The notes below the pieces were generated by a model. The model searched no databases and was not told the origin of the DNA. It saw only the letters and a list, made by a program, of their open reading frames with translations. From Rossellomorea vietnamensis NBRC 101237 (GTDB taxonomy: Bacteria > Bacillota > Bacilli > Bacillales > Bacillaceae_B): a DNA stretch of 49,340 nt. Position 1 is the stretch's first letter, and each line of letters starts with the position of its first letter. The DNA is taken from contig NZ_BCVQ01000030.1 in the NCBI RefSeq assembly GCF_001591825.1, forward strand, positions 1-49,340. Direction: 5' to 3'. The translations under genes and the position numbers were made by a program. Shown here in pieces: positions 9,107 to 16,618 of the stretch.

Positions 9107-10429
9107 TTAAATCCCCACTCCCAGGCTGAATAATACAATCGCCAGTGCCAATCCGATAAGCGGGACGATGACGGTCAATGCTCCGACAGCGCCATACGCT
9201 TCTCCGTGTGATTCATTACAGATCGAGCGGATCGTCGTCACGACGTAACCATTATGCGGAAGTGAGTCCAGTGCTCCTGAAGATATCGCCACTACCCGGT
9301 GAAGAGCTTCTGGGTTCACACCCATATCGACATAGTGCGGTGCAAGGATCGGCAGGGCAATCGCCTGACCACCCGAAGCCGAACCAGTCATACCGGCGAT
9401 GACACTGACGGCGATGGCTCCTCCGATCAGTGGTGAACCAGGAATATTCGTCATGACATCGACTGCTGTAGTGAAGGCAGGAACCGCTTTGGCCACCCCA
9501 CCGAAACCGACAACGGCTGCCGTGTTCCCGATGGCGATCAACGCTCCGACCGTCCCTTCGGAGACCGCTCCCCAGAAGCCTTTGAAATACTTACGATTCA
9601 ACGCATAAGCAGAAATGACCCCACCGAGCAAGGCGATGATCAGAGCCGATTGTTTTAAAGAATCGTGGAATGAAAAAGCCAGGATGAGGACGACCAATAA
9701 CGGGATCAATCCCATGAACGGGTTTGGTAACGGCCTGCCTTCATCTATGACAGGATCTTCCTCACGGGCGTGGAATTTCTCTCCTTTTCTCACAGCCTTC
9801 GTGATCATGCGCTTTAACCACCAGTACCCAAACACCGCCATGAATACAGCAACGATCAAGCTTACCTCCCAGCCTGCATAAGGCGTTGTGTTTAAGTATT
9901 CGATGGGAATCCAGTTCTGGATCTCCGGTGAACCGGCTGAGGTCATCGTGAACGTGACCGAACCGAACGCCAGTGCCGCCGGAATGAAACGACGTGGCAG
10001 ATCCGCTTGTTTAAACAGACTCACCGCCATAGGATAAACCGAGAATGCAACGACGAACAGGCTGACTCCCCCGTACGTTAAAACCGTACAGGCAAGTACG
10101 ATGGCAAATACTGCATATTTCATCCCCAATTTTTCTACTACAAAACGGGAGACACTGTCTGCGGCCCCGCTATCCTCCATCACTTTCCCGAACACGGCTC
10201 CCAGTAAGAACATCAAGTACCAGGCAGCGACAAAGCTTGTGAAACCTGACATATAGTTCGTGACAAGATCTGCTTCACCTTTTCCCGCCAGTTGCGGAAA
10301 AAGCGGCATCCCGCTCAGCACTGCGACGAATAATGCCGAGATGGGTCCAACGATCAGGATGTTCATGCCCCTCATCGTTAAATAGATTAATAAAATGAGT
10401 CCTCCAATCAAACCGATCATGCTTAACAT
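9107..10429 (-). CDS. GntP-family permease, probable 3-hydroxybutyrate uptake
   Basis: This 440-residue protein has about 12-14 hydrophobic spans and the glycine-rich GMTGSASGGQAIALPIL block typical of GntP transporters. GntP members import gluconate, other sugar acids or hydroxy acids by proton symport. Coupling to a 3-hydroxybutyrate dehydrogenase, as in the B. subtilis yxjC-scoAB-yxjF cluster, points to 3-hydroxybutyrate. The ATG at 10429 has an AAGGGGG ribosome binding site nine bases away. It is the first gene behind a sigma-54 promoter. No CoA-transferase genes lie between the permease and the dehydrogenase, unlike B. subtilis. Confidence 0.85.
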   Translation of the reverse strand: MLSMIGLIGGLILLIYLTMRGMNILIVGPISALFVAVLSGMPLFPQLAGKGEADLVTNYMSGFTSFVAAWYLMFLLGAVFGKVMEDSGAADSVSRFVVEKLGMKYAVFAIVLACTVLTYGGVSLFVVAFSVYPMAVSLFKQADLPRRFIPAALAFGSVTFTMTSAGSPEIQNWIPIEYLNTTPYAGWEVSLIVAVFMAVFGYWWLKRMITKAVRKGEKFHAREEDPVIDEGRPLPNPFMGLIPLLVVLILAFSFHDSLKQSALIIALLGGVISAYALNRKYFKGFWGAVSEGTVGALIAIGNTAAVVGFGGVAKAVPAFTTAVDVMTNIPGSPLIGGAIAVSVIAGMTGSASGGQAIALPILAPHYVDMGVNPEALHRVVAISSGALDSLPHNGYVVTTIRSICNESHGEAYGAVGALTVIVPLIGLALAIVLFSLGVGI

Positions 10430-10527
10430 GATATTTCCCCCTTTGTTCTCTAAAGATGATGACGCTTACATTTTTAATCTTGCTGCGTGTGCTCCCCTTT
10501 CCAAAAAATATGTTCACTTATTACACA

Positions 10528-10543
10528 TGCAATAATTGTGCCA
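10528..10543 (-). promoter_or_regulatory. Sigma-54 (-24/-12) promoter of permease-dehydrogenase operon
   Basis: On the minus strand the sequence reads TTGGCAC-AATTA-TTGCAT, with the invariant GG at -24 and GC at -12 correctly spaced. This matches the TGGCAC-N5-TTGCW consensus of RpoN/SigL. It is about 100 bases upstream of the permease ATG, and the neighbouring regulator gene encodes a GAFTGA-containing activator, so the assignment is strong. Confidence 0.92.
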
Positions 10544-10585
10544 ACTTTCAGATTACTACAAAAACACTCGTGGCGAATTTGCTAA

Positions 10586-10669
10586 GTCCGAAATACTGGA
10601 CAAATCCACTCATAAGTCACGAAATGTTCACCATTTTTCTAAAAAATAAGATAGTCCGGAAAAGCGGAC
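10586..10669. promoter_or_regulatory. Candidate enhancer sites for the sigma-54 activator
   Basis: Two inverted repeats of the form GTCC-N8-GGAC occur at 10586-10601 and 10654-10669, 68 bases apart. They lie about 50 and 120 bases upstream of the -24 element, within the usual range for enhancer-binding-protein sites. The second overlaps the regulator gene terminator, so its repeat could also be explained by that hairpin. Confidence 0.4.
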
Positions 10670-10692
10670 TGTTTTCCACGTTTCCGGACTAT
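10640..10692 (-). terminator. Terminator after sigma-54 activator gene
   Basis: Perfect 12-base arms ATAGTCCGGAAA and TTTCCGGACTAT (10651-10662 and 10681-10692) enclose 18 bases; on the minus strand the stem is followed by CTTATTTTTT. It sits 10 bases past the regulator stop codon. Confidence 0.75.
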
Positions 10693-10701
10693 CTAATGAG
10701 T

Positions 10702-12060
10702 TTATAGAAGACCATACTTATTTAATTTTTCATACATACTGGATTTACTGATTCCCAGTGACTTGGCAGCCTTTCTCTTATCGGGCTGGGCTTGCAGACT
10801 CTGGGTGAGAACGGACTTTTCCGTTTCTTCCAGGATTTCTTTCAACGTTTTAGAGCCCACTCCATATACATTACCCGACTTCATATACGTCGGTAATGAC
10901 TGAAGGGAAATGGTGCTCCCATTCGTCAGGTAGGTGGAAGCGTGAATGACATTTTCCAGTTCACGGAGATTCCCGGGCCAGCTGTAGGAAAGAAAAATCC
11001 GCATCACCTCCTGGTCGAAATCCTTGATGCGTTTTCCCGAGGATTTTGTGGATTTCTCCAAGAAAAAGGATGCGAGGGTTTCAATATCGTCTTTCCGCTC
11101 ACGCAGTGGAGGGATCTGAAACGGGATGACATTGATCCTGTAATACAGGTCACTCCGGAATCTCTTTTCTTCCATCATTTTCTCCAGCGGACGGTTCGTG
11201 GCGGCAATGATCCTCACGTCCACATTCTGTACCCGGGTTGAACCGACAGCCTCGACCTCCCCTTCCTGTAATACTCTGAGAAGCTTCGCCTGCATATTAA
11301 GGGGCATATCACCGATTTCATCAAGGAACAATGTCCCCTTATGGGCAAGCTGGAATTTCCCTTTCTTTCCGCCCTTTTTGGCACCGGTGAATGCTCCTTC
11401 TTCGTACCCAAAGAGCTCCGACTCCAAAAGTTGCTCAGGGATAGCAGCACAGTTCACTTTAATGAAGGGCTGTCCGCTTCTTTCACTCAGCTGATGGATA
11501 CTGTGTGCGAACAGCTCTTTACCCGTTCCGCTCTCCCCTCTGATCAGGATAGAGATATCACTCGGGGCGATCATTTGGGCTTTGTCCTTCAATTCATTCA
11601 TACCGGGTGATTCCCCGATGATGTCATTGAGAGAGTATTTGACCCCGGTATTGATATCCTGTATGTAACTCTGGATCTTTGACATCATGTTTTTCACATG
11701 TGAACTCATTTGCATCCATTCACTCGTGTCACGGAAAATGACGGATCCGAATGCCCCGATCACCTTCCCGTCCACCAGAATCGGGATTCGGTTGGCGATC
11801 ATGTAGTTTCCTTTAATATATTGGAGATCTGCCACCTCTTCTTTCCCGCTCTCCGCCACTATGTGCATCCTCGTGTTTTCAATCACGTTTGTTACGTGAG
11901 ATCCTATCGCTTTATCCCGTTCAACCTCAAGAAAGCGACAGTAATTGTCGTTTATATAGATGATGATCCCTTCGTCATCGACGACGACCAACCACTCGAA
12001 AGCGTTTTCAAGAATGATTTCAATCATGTCGACGGACACCTTTTTCAATAAACTGCTCAT
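10702..12060 (-). CDS. Sigma-54-dependent transcriptional activator (PAS-AAA+-Fis)
   Basis: The 452-residue protein has a PAS sensor domain (about residues 12-115), a linker, an AAA+ domain with Walker A GESGTGKE (175-182), the sigma-54 contact loop GAFTGA (222-227) and Walker B LFLDEIGD (244-251), then a C-terminal Fis-type helix-turn-helix ([21 protein letters not shown]). It uses ATP hydrolysis to open sigma-54 polymerase complexes. Its obvious target is the adjacent -24/-12 promoter; the PAS ligand is unknown. ATG 12060 is preceded by GGAGGCGATGGGAA; the longer frame starting at 12162 is unlikely. The gene is upstream of the operon it probably controls, on the same strand but behind its own terminator. 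Confidence 0.93.
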   Translation of the reverse strand: MSSLLKKVSVDMIEIILENAFEWLVVVDDEGIIIYINDNYCRFLEVERDKAIGSHVTNVIENTRMHIVAESGKEEVADLQYIKGNYMIANRIPILVDGKVIGAFGSVIFRDTSEWMQMSSHVKNMMSKIQSYIQDINTGVKYSLNDIIGESPGMNELKDKAQMIAPSDISILIRGESGTGKELFAHSIHQLSERSGQPFIKVNCAAIPEQLLESELFGYEEGAFTGAKKGGKKGKFQLAHKGTLFLDEIGDMPLNMQAKLLRVLQEGEVEAVGSTRVQNVDVRIIAATNRPLEKMMEEKRFRSDLYYRINVIPFQIPPLRERKDDIETLASFFLEKSTKSSGKRIKDFDQEVMRIFLSYSWPGNLRELENVIHASTYLTNGSTISLQSLPTYMKSGNVYGVGSKTLKEILEETEKSVLTQSLQAQPDKRKAAKSLGISKSSMYEKLNKYGLL

Positions 12061-12235
12061 TTCCCATCGCCTCCGCTGTTTTGCAAGAGAATATACACTT
12101 CTATAGTAGCACATCCTTTCAGGCGTTTTTTGAAAACCATTTATATTTGTCAATAATTTCAATTACCAGTCGGGATTCGGTTTAATGCCTGTCGTATTAG
12201 GGAATCTTCTTAACAATGAATGGAGGAATGAAAGG

Positions 12236-12739
12236 ATGAAAATCGCAGAACTGAAAATATTTTATTTCGAAGACGATGGAATCATCCCGAATAACCCGGA
12301 CCTGCCCGTACTCATTTACCGGAACGCACTCGATGAGTCAAATGAAGCCGAAGAGATCTTCAATCGAAATCACTGGCTGAACAGCTGGACAAATGGCATT
12401 TACGATTATCACCATTATCACAGCAACGCCCATGAAGTATTAGGTGTCATGCAGGGTGAGGCAACCGTTCAATTGGGCGGGGAAATGGGCGAAGAAGTGA
12501 CGGTTCATCAAGGGGATGTGATGGTACTGCCAGCCGGGACGGGTCATAAGAAATTGAAAGCAAGTCCGGACTTTAAAGTCGCCGGCGCTTATCCTGACGG
12601 GGATCGTTATAATCTAAAAAAGGGTTCATTACGCGAACGTCCCAGTGTGTTAATTGAAATCAAAAACGTTTCTCTTCCAACATCAGACCCTGTATTTGGC
12701 GATAAGGGTCCTCTGATAAAATATTGGCTCAAAAAATGA
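12236..12739 (+). CDS. yjlB: YjlB-type cupin protein
   Basis: This 167-residue protein is a single cupin barrel. The metal-binding cupin motif 1 is visible as YHHYHSNAHEVLGVMQGEA, and motif 2 as GDVMVLPAGTGHKK. It resembles YjlB of B. subtilis, an uncharacterised cupin. A metal centre is likely; the reaction is unknown. I chose ATG 12236, with GGAGG nine bases upstream, over the in-frame ATG 12185, which has no ribosome binding site. It is divergent from the sigma-54 activator. Whether it belongs to the hydroxybutyrate module or is a chance neighbour cannot be decided. Confidence 0.78.
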   Translation: MKIAELKIFYFEDDGIIPNNPDLPVLIYRNALDESNEAEEIFNRNHWLNSWTNGIYDYHHYHSNAHEVLGVMQGEATVQLGGEMGEEVTVHQGDVMVLPAGTGHKKLKASPDFKVAGAYPDGDRYNLKKGSLRERPSVLIEIKNVSLPTSDPVFGDKGPLIKYWLKK

Positions 12740-12826
12740 GTTAGAAACCATTCTGCACTGTATTCATTCCTATTTCTCTATAGTAATGCTTCTTAGAAAC
12801 GACTATCATTCCTTATAAAAGCACAT

Positions 12827-12850
12827 TATAATCTTCGGTTAAAGATTATA
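12827..12850. repeat. Perfect inverted repeat downstream of yjlB
   Basis: TATAATCTT-CGGTTA-AAGATTATA gives a 9-base perfect stem with a 6-base loop. It is AT-rich and not followed by a good T-run, so it is a weak terminator candidate for yjlB or a protein-binding site. Confidence 0.45.
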
Positions 12851-12864
12851 TTTATAAAATAGTC

Positions 12865-13025
12865 TTGTTTTCTTTCAAGTCCTATGCTATTCTATTATAG
12901 CGATGAGCTGAATTGTGTAAGTCGGTGATCACGTCCTTGTGACAACAAACGATGTGGCGTTTGCTGATCATCCGCCTCAATTTTTTGCAAGTGGGCTTCC
13001 ATAGGAAATGGGAGCCCTTTTTATA
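12865..13025 (+). ncRNA. Candidate small RNA with own promoter and terminator
   Basis: An extended -10 promoter is visible: TTGTTT (12865-12870), 17 bases, TGC-TATTCT (-10 at 12888-12893). This predicts a start near 12900. A strong intrinsic terminator (GGGCTTCC / GGGAGCCC, then TTTTT) ends the transcript at about 13022. The roughly 123-base product has no reading frame worth the name (its only early ATG is followed by a stop after two codons). It can fold with an outer CGG-TGATCA / TGATCA-CCG pairing enclosing a perfect CAAACG-ATGTGG-CGTTTG hairpin (about 12946-12963). I do not recognise it as 6S, SRP, RNase P, tmRNA or a riboswitch class. It could be a known Bacillus sRNA that I fail to recall. 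Confidence 0.5.
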
Positions 13026-13029
13026 TGGA

Positions 13030-13063
13030 GAAAACCCCCAATGACTCATTCATTGGGGGTTTC
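13030..13063 (-). terminator. Terminator after MFS transporter gene
   Basis: Arms AACCCCCAATGA and TCATTGGGGGTT surround a short loop, with GAAAAC on the left giving a T-rich tail on the minus strand. It begins only 5 bases beyond the small-RNA terminator on the other strand. Confidence 0.7.
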
Positions 13064-13064
13064 T

Positions 13065-14255
13065 TCATTGTTGAACGGATACTGTCACGGCGCTTTTCTT
13101 TTTCAAAGGACGGTCATATTGACTGGTAATCCATAATGATACGACGAAAAACGCGATCAGCGTCATGAAGAGCACCTGCATGCTGAATACATCCACCAGC
13201 ACTCCTCCGATAAACGGACCGATCATTCTACCACCCGTTGCCGTACTGTTGACGATCCCCTGGTAGAATCCTTCCCTGCCCTTTGGAGCAAGTGAGTTGG
13301 CGATCGTCGGTACCGCCGGCCAAATGAGCATCTCACCGATCGTTAAGATGATCATGGCAATGGCAAACCACTGAAATTGATCGGCAATCGAAGCTACACC
13401 AAACGAAATCATGAAAATGATGGTCCCGATCATGATTTGGAGCTTTAAATTGTTCTCAAAACGCTTGATCGCTTTGGATAAAAGCGGCTGAGCCAGAACA
13501 ATCAACGCTCCATTGATCGTCCACAATAAACTGTACTGTTTCAGCGATATATTGATTTCCTGCGTATAGGTGGCGATGGTGGACTGCCATTGCACGTACC
13601 CCATCCAGCATAAAAGATAAGCAACACATATGAAGAGCAACGCCTTCAGCTTCGATTTGTCCCTTATCACCTTCGATTCATTCAATACCGATGTTTGATG
13701 ACCCGCAACCGAAATGTTCCGGTATCCGAAGAAGGCGATGAAGAAAAAGACGATATACATACTCAGATTAGCCATAAATATATAGTTAAAGGAGAATGAG
13801 GCGACGAACCCGCCCAATGCGGCTCCTACGGCCACTCCAATGTTCTGGGCGACATAGACGGAATTGAACGCTTTCCGTCCCCCTTCCGGCCACACCGAAC
13901 CTGCCATGGCGTACATGGAAGGAAATACGATGCCTGAACCGAATCCGACAACGGTCAGGAAGACGACATAGTATGAAAAGCCGTGCCATATATTCATTCC
14001 GATCAGGGCGGATAATGTAATTGAAATTCCCAACAGGATGGAACGATAACCGCCAAGACGATCGAATAACGTCCCACCGATCAGATTCCCGATCACACTC
14101 GCGCCTGCATTCATCATCAGTACAATTCCCGCTACAGACAATGACTTTCCTAAATTTTCATGAAGGTAAATCGTATTAAGCGGCCATAAAAAAGAGGCTC
14201 CCGTCACATTCACCATCATTCCAATGACAAGTAACCATAATGATTTGGGCATCAT
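13065..14255 (-). CDS. MFS transporter, drug-exporter type
   Basis: This 396-residue integral membrane protein has 12 likely spans and the MFS motif-A-like loop GGTLFDRLGGYRS between spans 2 and 3. The N-terminus MMPKSLWLLVIGMMVNVTGASFLWPLNTIYLHE splits naturally into span 1. It resembles YttB-type multidrug exporters, which lie in this region in B. subtilis; substrate cannot be read. The ATG at 14255 is preceded by AAGGGGG; the in-frame extension to 14324 is hydrophilic and lacks a binding site. It is monocistronic, between a terminator upstream and its own terminator downstream. Confidence 0.82.
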   Translation of the reverse strand: MMPKSLWLLVIGMMVNVTGASFLWPLNTIYLHENLGKSLSVAGIVLMMNAGASVIGNLIGGTLFDRLGGYRSILLGISITLSALIGMNIWHGFSYYVVFLTVVGFGSGIVFPSMYAMAGSVWPEGGRKAFNSVYVAQNIGVAVGAALGGFVASFSFNYIFMANLSMYIVFFFIAFFGYRNISVAGHQTSVLNESKVIRDKSKLKALLFICVAYLLCWMGYVQWQSTIATYTQEINISLKQYSLLWTINGALIVLAQPLLSKAIKRFENNLKLQIMIGTIIFMISFGVASIADQFQWFAIAMIILTIGEMLIWPAVPTIANSLAPKGREGFYQGIVNSTATGGRMIGPFIGGVLVDVFSMQVLFMTLIAFFVVSLWITSQYDRPLKKKSAVTVSVQQ

Positions 14256-14341
14256 TCTGCCCCCTTTCCACTCTTTTATTTCGAGTCCCAAAAGGATTTT
14301 ACTCCTTTTCCGGAGAGGGGGCAAGAATTATTTTTTTATAA

Positions 14342-14377
14342 TATAAAAAAGACCAGGCACTCCTTTTGAGCACCTGG
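14342..14377 (-). terminator. Terminator after the 54-codon gene
   Basis: On the minus strand CCAGGTGCTC-AAAA-GGAGTGCCTGG forms an interrupted stem followed by TCTTTTTTATAT. It closes the ytzC plus small-gene unit. Confidence 0.7.
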
Positions 14378-14388
14378 CCGGGAACGTT

Positions 14389-14553
14389 TTATTTCCCGTT
14401 ATGATGATTGGATTTGACGGGCTGACCCTGTTTCTCGTAGCGCTTCTTGGCTTCTTTGACAGGATTGTTTTCAGCACCGAATTCTGTATCCAATTTTCGG
14501 AAATCACTGCGGGTCTTTTGTTCAGGATTGTTTTGATCAGAGCGTGTACTCAA
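14389..14553 (-). CDS. Small hydrophilic protein, translationally coupled to ytzC
   Basis: A TTG start at 14553 with GGGAGGT nine bases upstream opens a 54-codon frame ending at TAA 14389. The product is hydrophilic, rich in Asn, Lys, Glu and Gln, with blocks RSDFRKLDTEFGAENNPVKE and AKKRYEKQ. The start codon overlaps the ytzC stop (TTGA), and a terminator follows directly, which argues for a real gene. The composition (Gln/Asn/Glu, EFG motif) is reminiscent of small spore proteins, but I do not recognise a family and do not assign one. Confidence 0.65.
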   Translation of the reverse strand: MSTRSDQNNPEQKTRSDFRKLDTEFGAENNPVKEAKKRYEKQGQPVKSNHHNGK

Positions 14554-14843
14554 TGTAATTTACCTCCCACTACATTCGGATCATGATCCAGCAAAATCAT
14601 TTCATTCTGCAAGGTTTGAAGTTGAAGTCTCATGCGATGCAGTTGTTCACGCTGCTGGGAGTTTGCACTGTTCGCCATGTGCGCCACGTCGTTGACGGCT
14701 TCTTCAAGCTGCTGCATGGCCTGTGTGTATTCCACATCATGATAGTGCTCCTGCTGTGACCCTGCTTTATATTGTTGCTGAGCGTAACGAATGGCATCTT
14801 CGCATTTCTGAATGCATTCATCCATCGAATTCCTTGTTGCCAT
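14550..14843 (-). CDS. ytzC: YtzC, small coiled-coil-like protein (DUF2524)
   Basis: The 97-residue soluble protein is almost wholly helical and rich in Gln, Glu and Met (QQQYKAGSQQEHYHDVEYT, REQLHRMRLQLQTLQNEM). It matches YtzC of B. subtilis, a protein of unknown function located next to ytqA. ATG 14843 has AAGGAGG eight bases upstream; the longer in-frame start at 14906 has none. It is divergent from ytqA and overlaps the next small gene by three to four bases, indicating coupled translation. Confidence 0.75.
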   Translation of the reverse strand: MATRNSMDECIQKCEDAIRYAQQQYKAGSQQEHYHDVEYTQAMQQLEEAVNDVAHMANSANSQQREQLHRMRLQLQTLQNEMILLDHDPNVVGGKLH

Positions 14844-15043
14844 TTCGACTACCTCCTTGATGATTGGAATCAAGAAGAGGAAGGTCCTATCCTTACTCCC
14901 CTCCATCTTAGTTTGAACTTGTTTGCCCGTTTCAGAAGTGGTAATCTTCGCCTATTTCTATGGTCAGGATACATTTGTCCCCGTGTTCATGATAAAATCT
15001 CTTTAGCGTCATACATACCGCTATATCACTTGAAATTTAGGAG

Positions 15044-16009
15044 GTGTTTGTCATCGGGACAAACCCATTTCCATATGCTACAGATTCAAAACGATATCAC
15101 ACATGGAATTATCACCTCCGAAACCATTTCGGACATAAGGTGTTTAAAGTCGCCCTCGACGGCGGGTTCGATTGCCCGAACAGGGATGGCACGGTTGCAC
15201 ACGGCGGCTGTACCTTTTGCAGTGCAGCCGGTTCCGGGGACTTTGCCGGAAGCAGGGTCGACTCCTTAGAGAAACAATTCAATGACATCAAAGGAAGAAT
15301 GCATCAAAAGTGGAAAGACGGAAAGTACATGGCTTATTTTCAGGCGTTCACGAATACCCATGCACCCGTTGAGGTCCTGAGGGAAAAATACGAATCCGTT
15401 TTGAAGCAGGATGGAGTCGTAGGCCTTTCCATCGCTACACGTCCTGATTGCCTTCCTGACGACGTCGTCGAATATTTGGCTGAATTGAATGAGAGAACGT
15501 ATTTATGGGTTGAGCTCGGGCTTCAAACCGTCCATGAAAAAACCGCGGGCTTGATCAACAGGGCTCATGATTACCAGTGTTATATGGAAGGCGTTCAAAA
15601 ATTACGAAAGCACGGAATCCGTGTGTGCTCTCATATTATTAACGGACTTCCCCAGGAAAATGAGGAAATGATGATGGAAACGGCACGTGAAGTTGCAAAG
15701 CTTGACGTCCAGGGAATTAAGATCCATCTTCTTCACTTACTGAAGGGAACACCCATGGTCAAGCAATACGAAAAAGGACTGTTGGAATTCATGGATTTCG
15801 ATCATTACGTCAAACTCGTTTGTGACCAATTAGAAATTATCCCTCCTGAGATGATCGTTCATCGCATCACCGGGGACGGACCTATTGACTTGATGATCGG
15901 ACCGATGTGGAGCGTGAATAAATGGAGCGTACTGAACGCCATCGATGATGAATTGAAACGCCGGGACAGCTGGCAGGGAAAATTTTACAAAATGGATGTG
16001 AAAGCATGA
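15044..16009 (+). CDS. ytqA: Radical SAM enzyme YtqA (MnmL), tRNA wobble uridine modification
   Basis: This TIGR01212-type radical SAM protein has its iron-sulfur cysteines in DCPNRDGTVAHGGCTFCSA (C-x11-C-x2-C). Known: in Gram-positive bacteria lacking bifunctional MnmC, YtqA (MnmL) is reported to act with YtqB (MnmM) in making mnm5s2U at the wobble position of certain tRNAs. The stop overlaps the ytqB start by 4 bases (ATGA), so the pair is co-translated. The start is uncertain: the only canonical in-frame codon is GTG 15044, which lies inside the AGGAGGTG ribosome binding site (15039-15046); that site is ideally spaced for ATC at 15053. Confidence 0.88.
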   Translation: MFVIGTNPFPYATDSKRYHTWNYHLRNHFGHKVFKVALDGGFDCPNRDGTVAHGGCTFCSAAGSGDFAGSRVDSLEKQFNDIKGRMHQKWKDGKYMAYFQAFTNTHAPVEVLREKYESVLKQDGVVGLSIATRPDCLPDDVVEYLAELNERTYLWVELGLQTVHEKTAGLINRAHDYQCYMEGVQKLRKHGIRVCSHIINGLPQENEEMMMETAREVAKLDVQGIKIHLLHLLKGTPMVKQYEKGLLEFMDFDHYVKLVCDQLEIIPPEMIVHRITGDGPIDLMIGPMWSVNKWSVLNAIDDELKRRDSWQGKFYKMDVKA

Positions 16010-16578
16010 AAATAGATCGAATACTACCTTTCGCGAGAGAGCTTCTGGAACGGGCGGTCAAACCGGGAGATATTACGATAGACGCAACGCTTGGAAATGG
16101 GCATGACACCCTGTTCCTTGCCCGCCTGGTCGGGGAAAACGGCCGGGTATACGGCTTTGATATCCAGGAAGAAGCCATCCACAACACGAGGGAACAACTT
16201 ATCACCCATGATCTCGCCGACCGGGTGACCCTGTTCCACCAGGGACATGAGACCGTCATGAACGTCATCCCGCCATTGCATTACGGTAAAGTGACAGGGG
16301 CCGTCTTCAATCTTGGGTATTTACCAGGCGGTGACAAGGATATCGTCACCCGTCCGAAGACGACGATACTCGCCTTGAATCAGATCCTTGAAATGATGGC
16401 CCCTGAAGGGATCCTTGTCCTTGTCATTTATCACGGACATCCTGAAGGTGCCGTCGAACGGGACTACATCCTCCGCTACGTAGAGCGGCTGGATCAAAAC
16501 TACGTGCATGTCCTGAGATACCAGTTCATGAACCAACTGAATAATCCACCGTTTATCGTAGCGTTGGAGAAAAGATAA
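16006..16578 (+). CDS. ytqB: SAM-dependent methyltransferase YtqB (MnmM), tRNA nm5U methylase
   Basis: The 190-residue class I methyltransferase has the SAM-binding loop IDATLGNGHDTLFLARLVG, the acidic end of strand 2 (YGFDIQ) and the FNLGYLPGGDK block characteristic of YtqB. Known: YtqB/MnmM methylates nm5s2U to mnm5s2U in tRNA in B. subtilis and Staphylococcus. The ATG is embedded in the end of ytqA, and both genes are also adjacent in B. subtilis. Length is normal. It ends at palindromic repeat copy 2, shared with the convergent flavin-enzyme gene. Confidence 0.9.
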   Translation: MKIDRILPFARELLERAVKPGDITIDATLGNGHDTLFLARLVGENGRVYGFDIQEEAIHNTREQLITHDLADRVTLFHQGHETVMNVIPPLHYGKVTGAVFNLGYLPGGDKDIVTRPKTTILALNQILEMMAPEGILVLVIYHGHPEGAVERDYILRYVERLDQNYVHVLRYQFMNQLNNPPFIVALEKR

Positions 16579-16618
16579 AAATAGGGACGGACCTTCGCGG
16601 AGGTCCGTCCCTATCTAT
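16577..16618. terminator. Bidirectional terminator; dispersed palindromic repeat, copy 2
   Basis: Perfect 14-base arms (16581-16594 and 16601-16614, core AGGGACGGACCT) with a 6-base loop. A-rich sequence precedes it, and moderately T-rich sequence follows. It serves ytqB and the convergent luciferase-like gene. Confidence 0.75.

Noticed and set aside
10651..10692. The long inverted repeat after the sigma-54 activator taken as a pure operator
   Set aside because: It has a T-run in the right orientation and lies directly after a stop codon, so terminator function is the simplest reading; only the internal GTCC-N8-GGAC part is kept as an enhancer-site candidate.
14772..15269. 165-codon plus-strand frame spanning ytzC and the start of ytqA
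   Set aside because: It runs antisense through ytzC and out of frame into ytqA, which has strong radical SAM homology in another frame.
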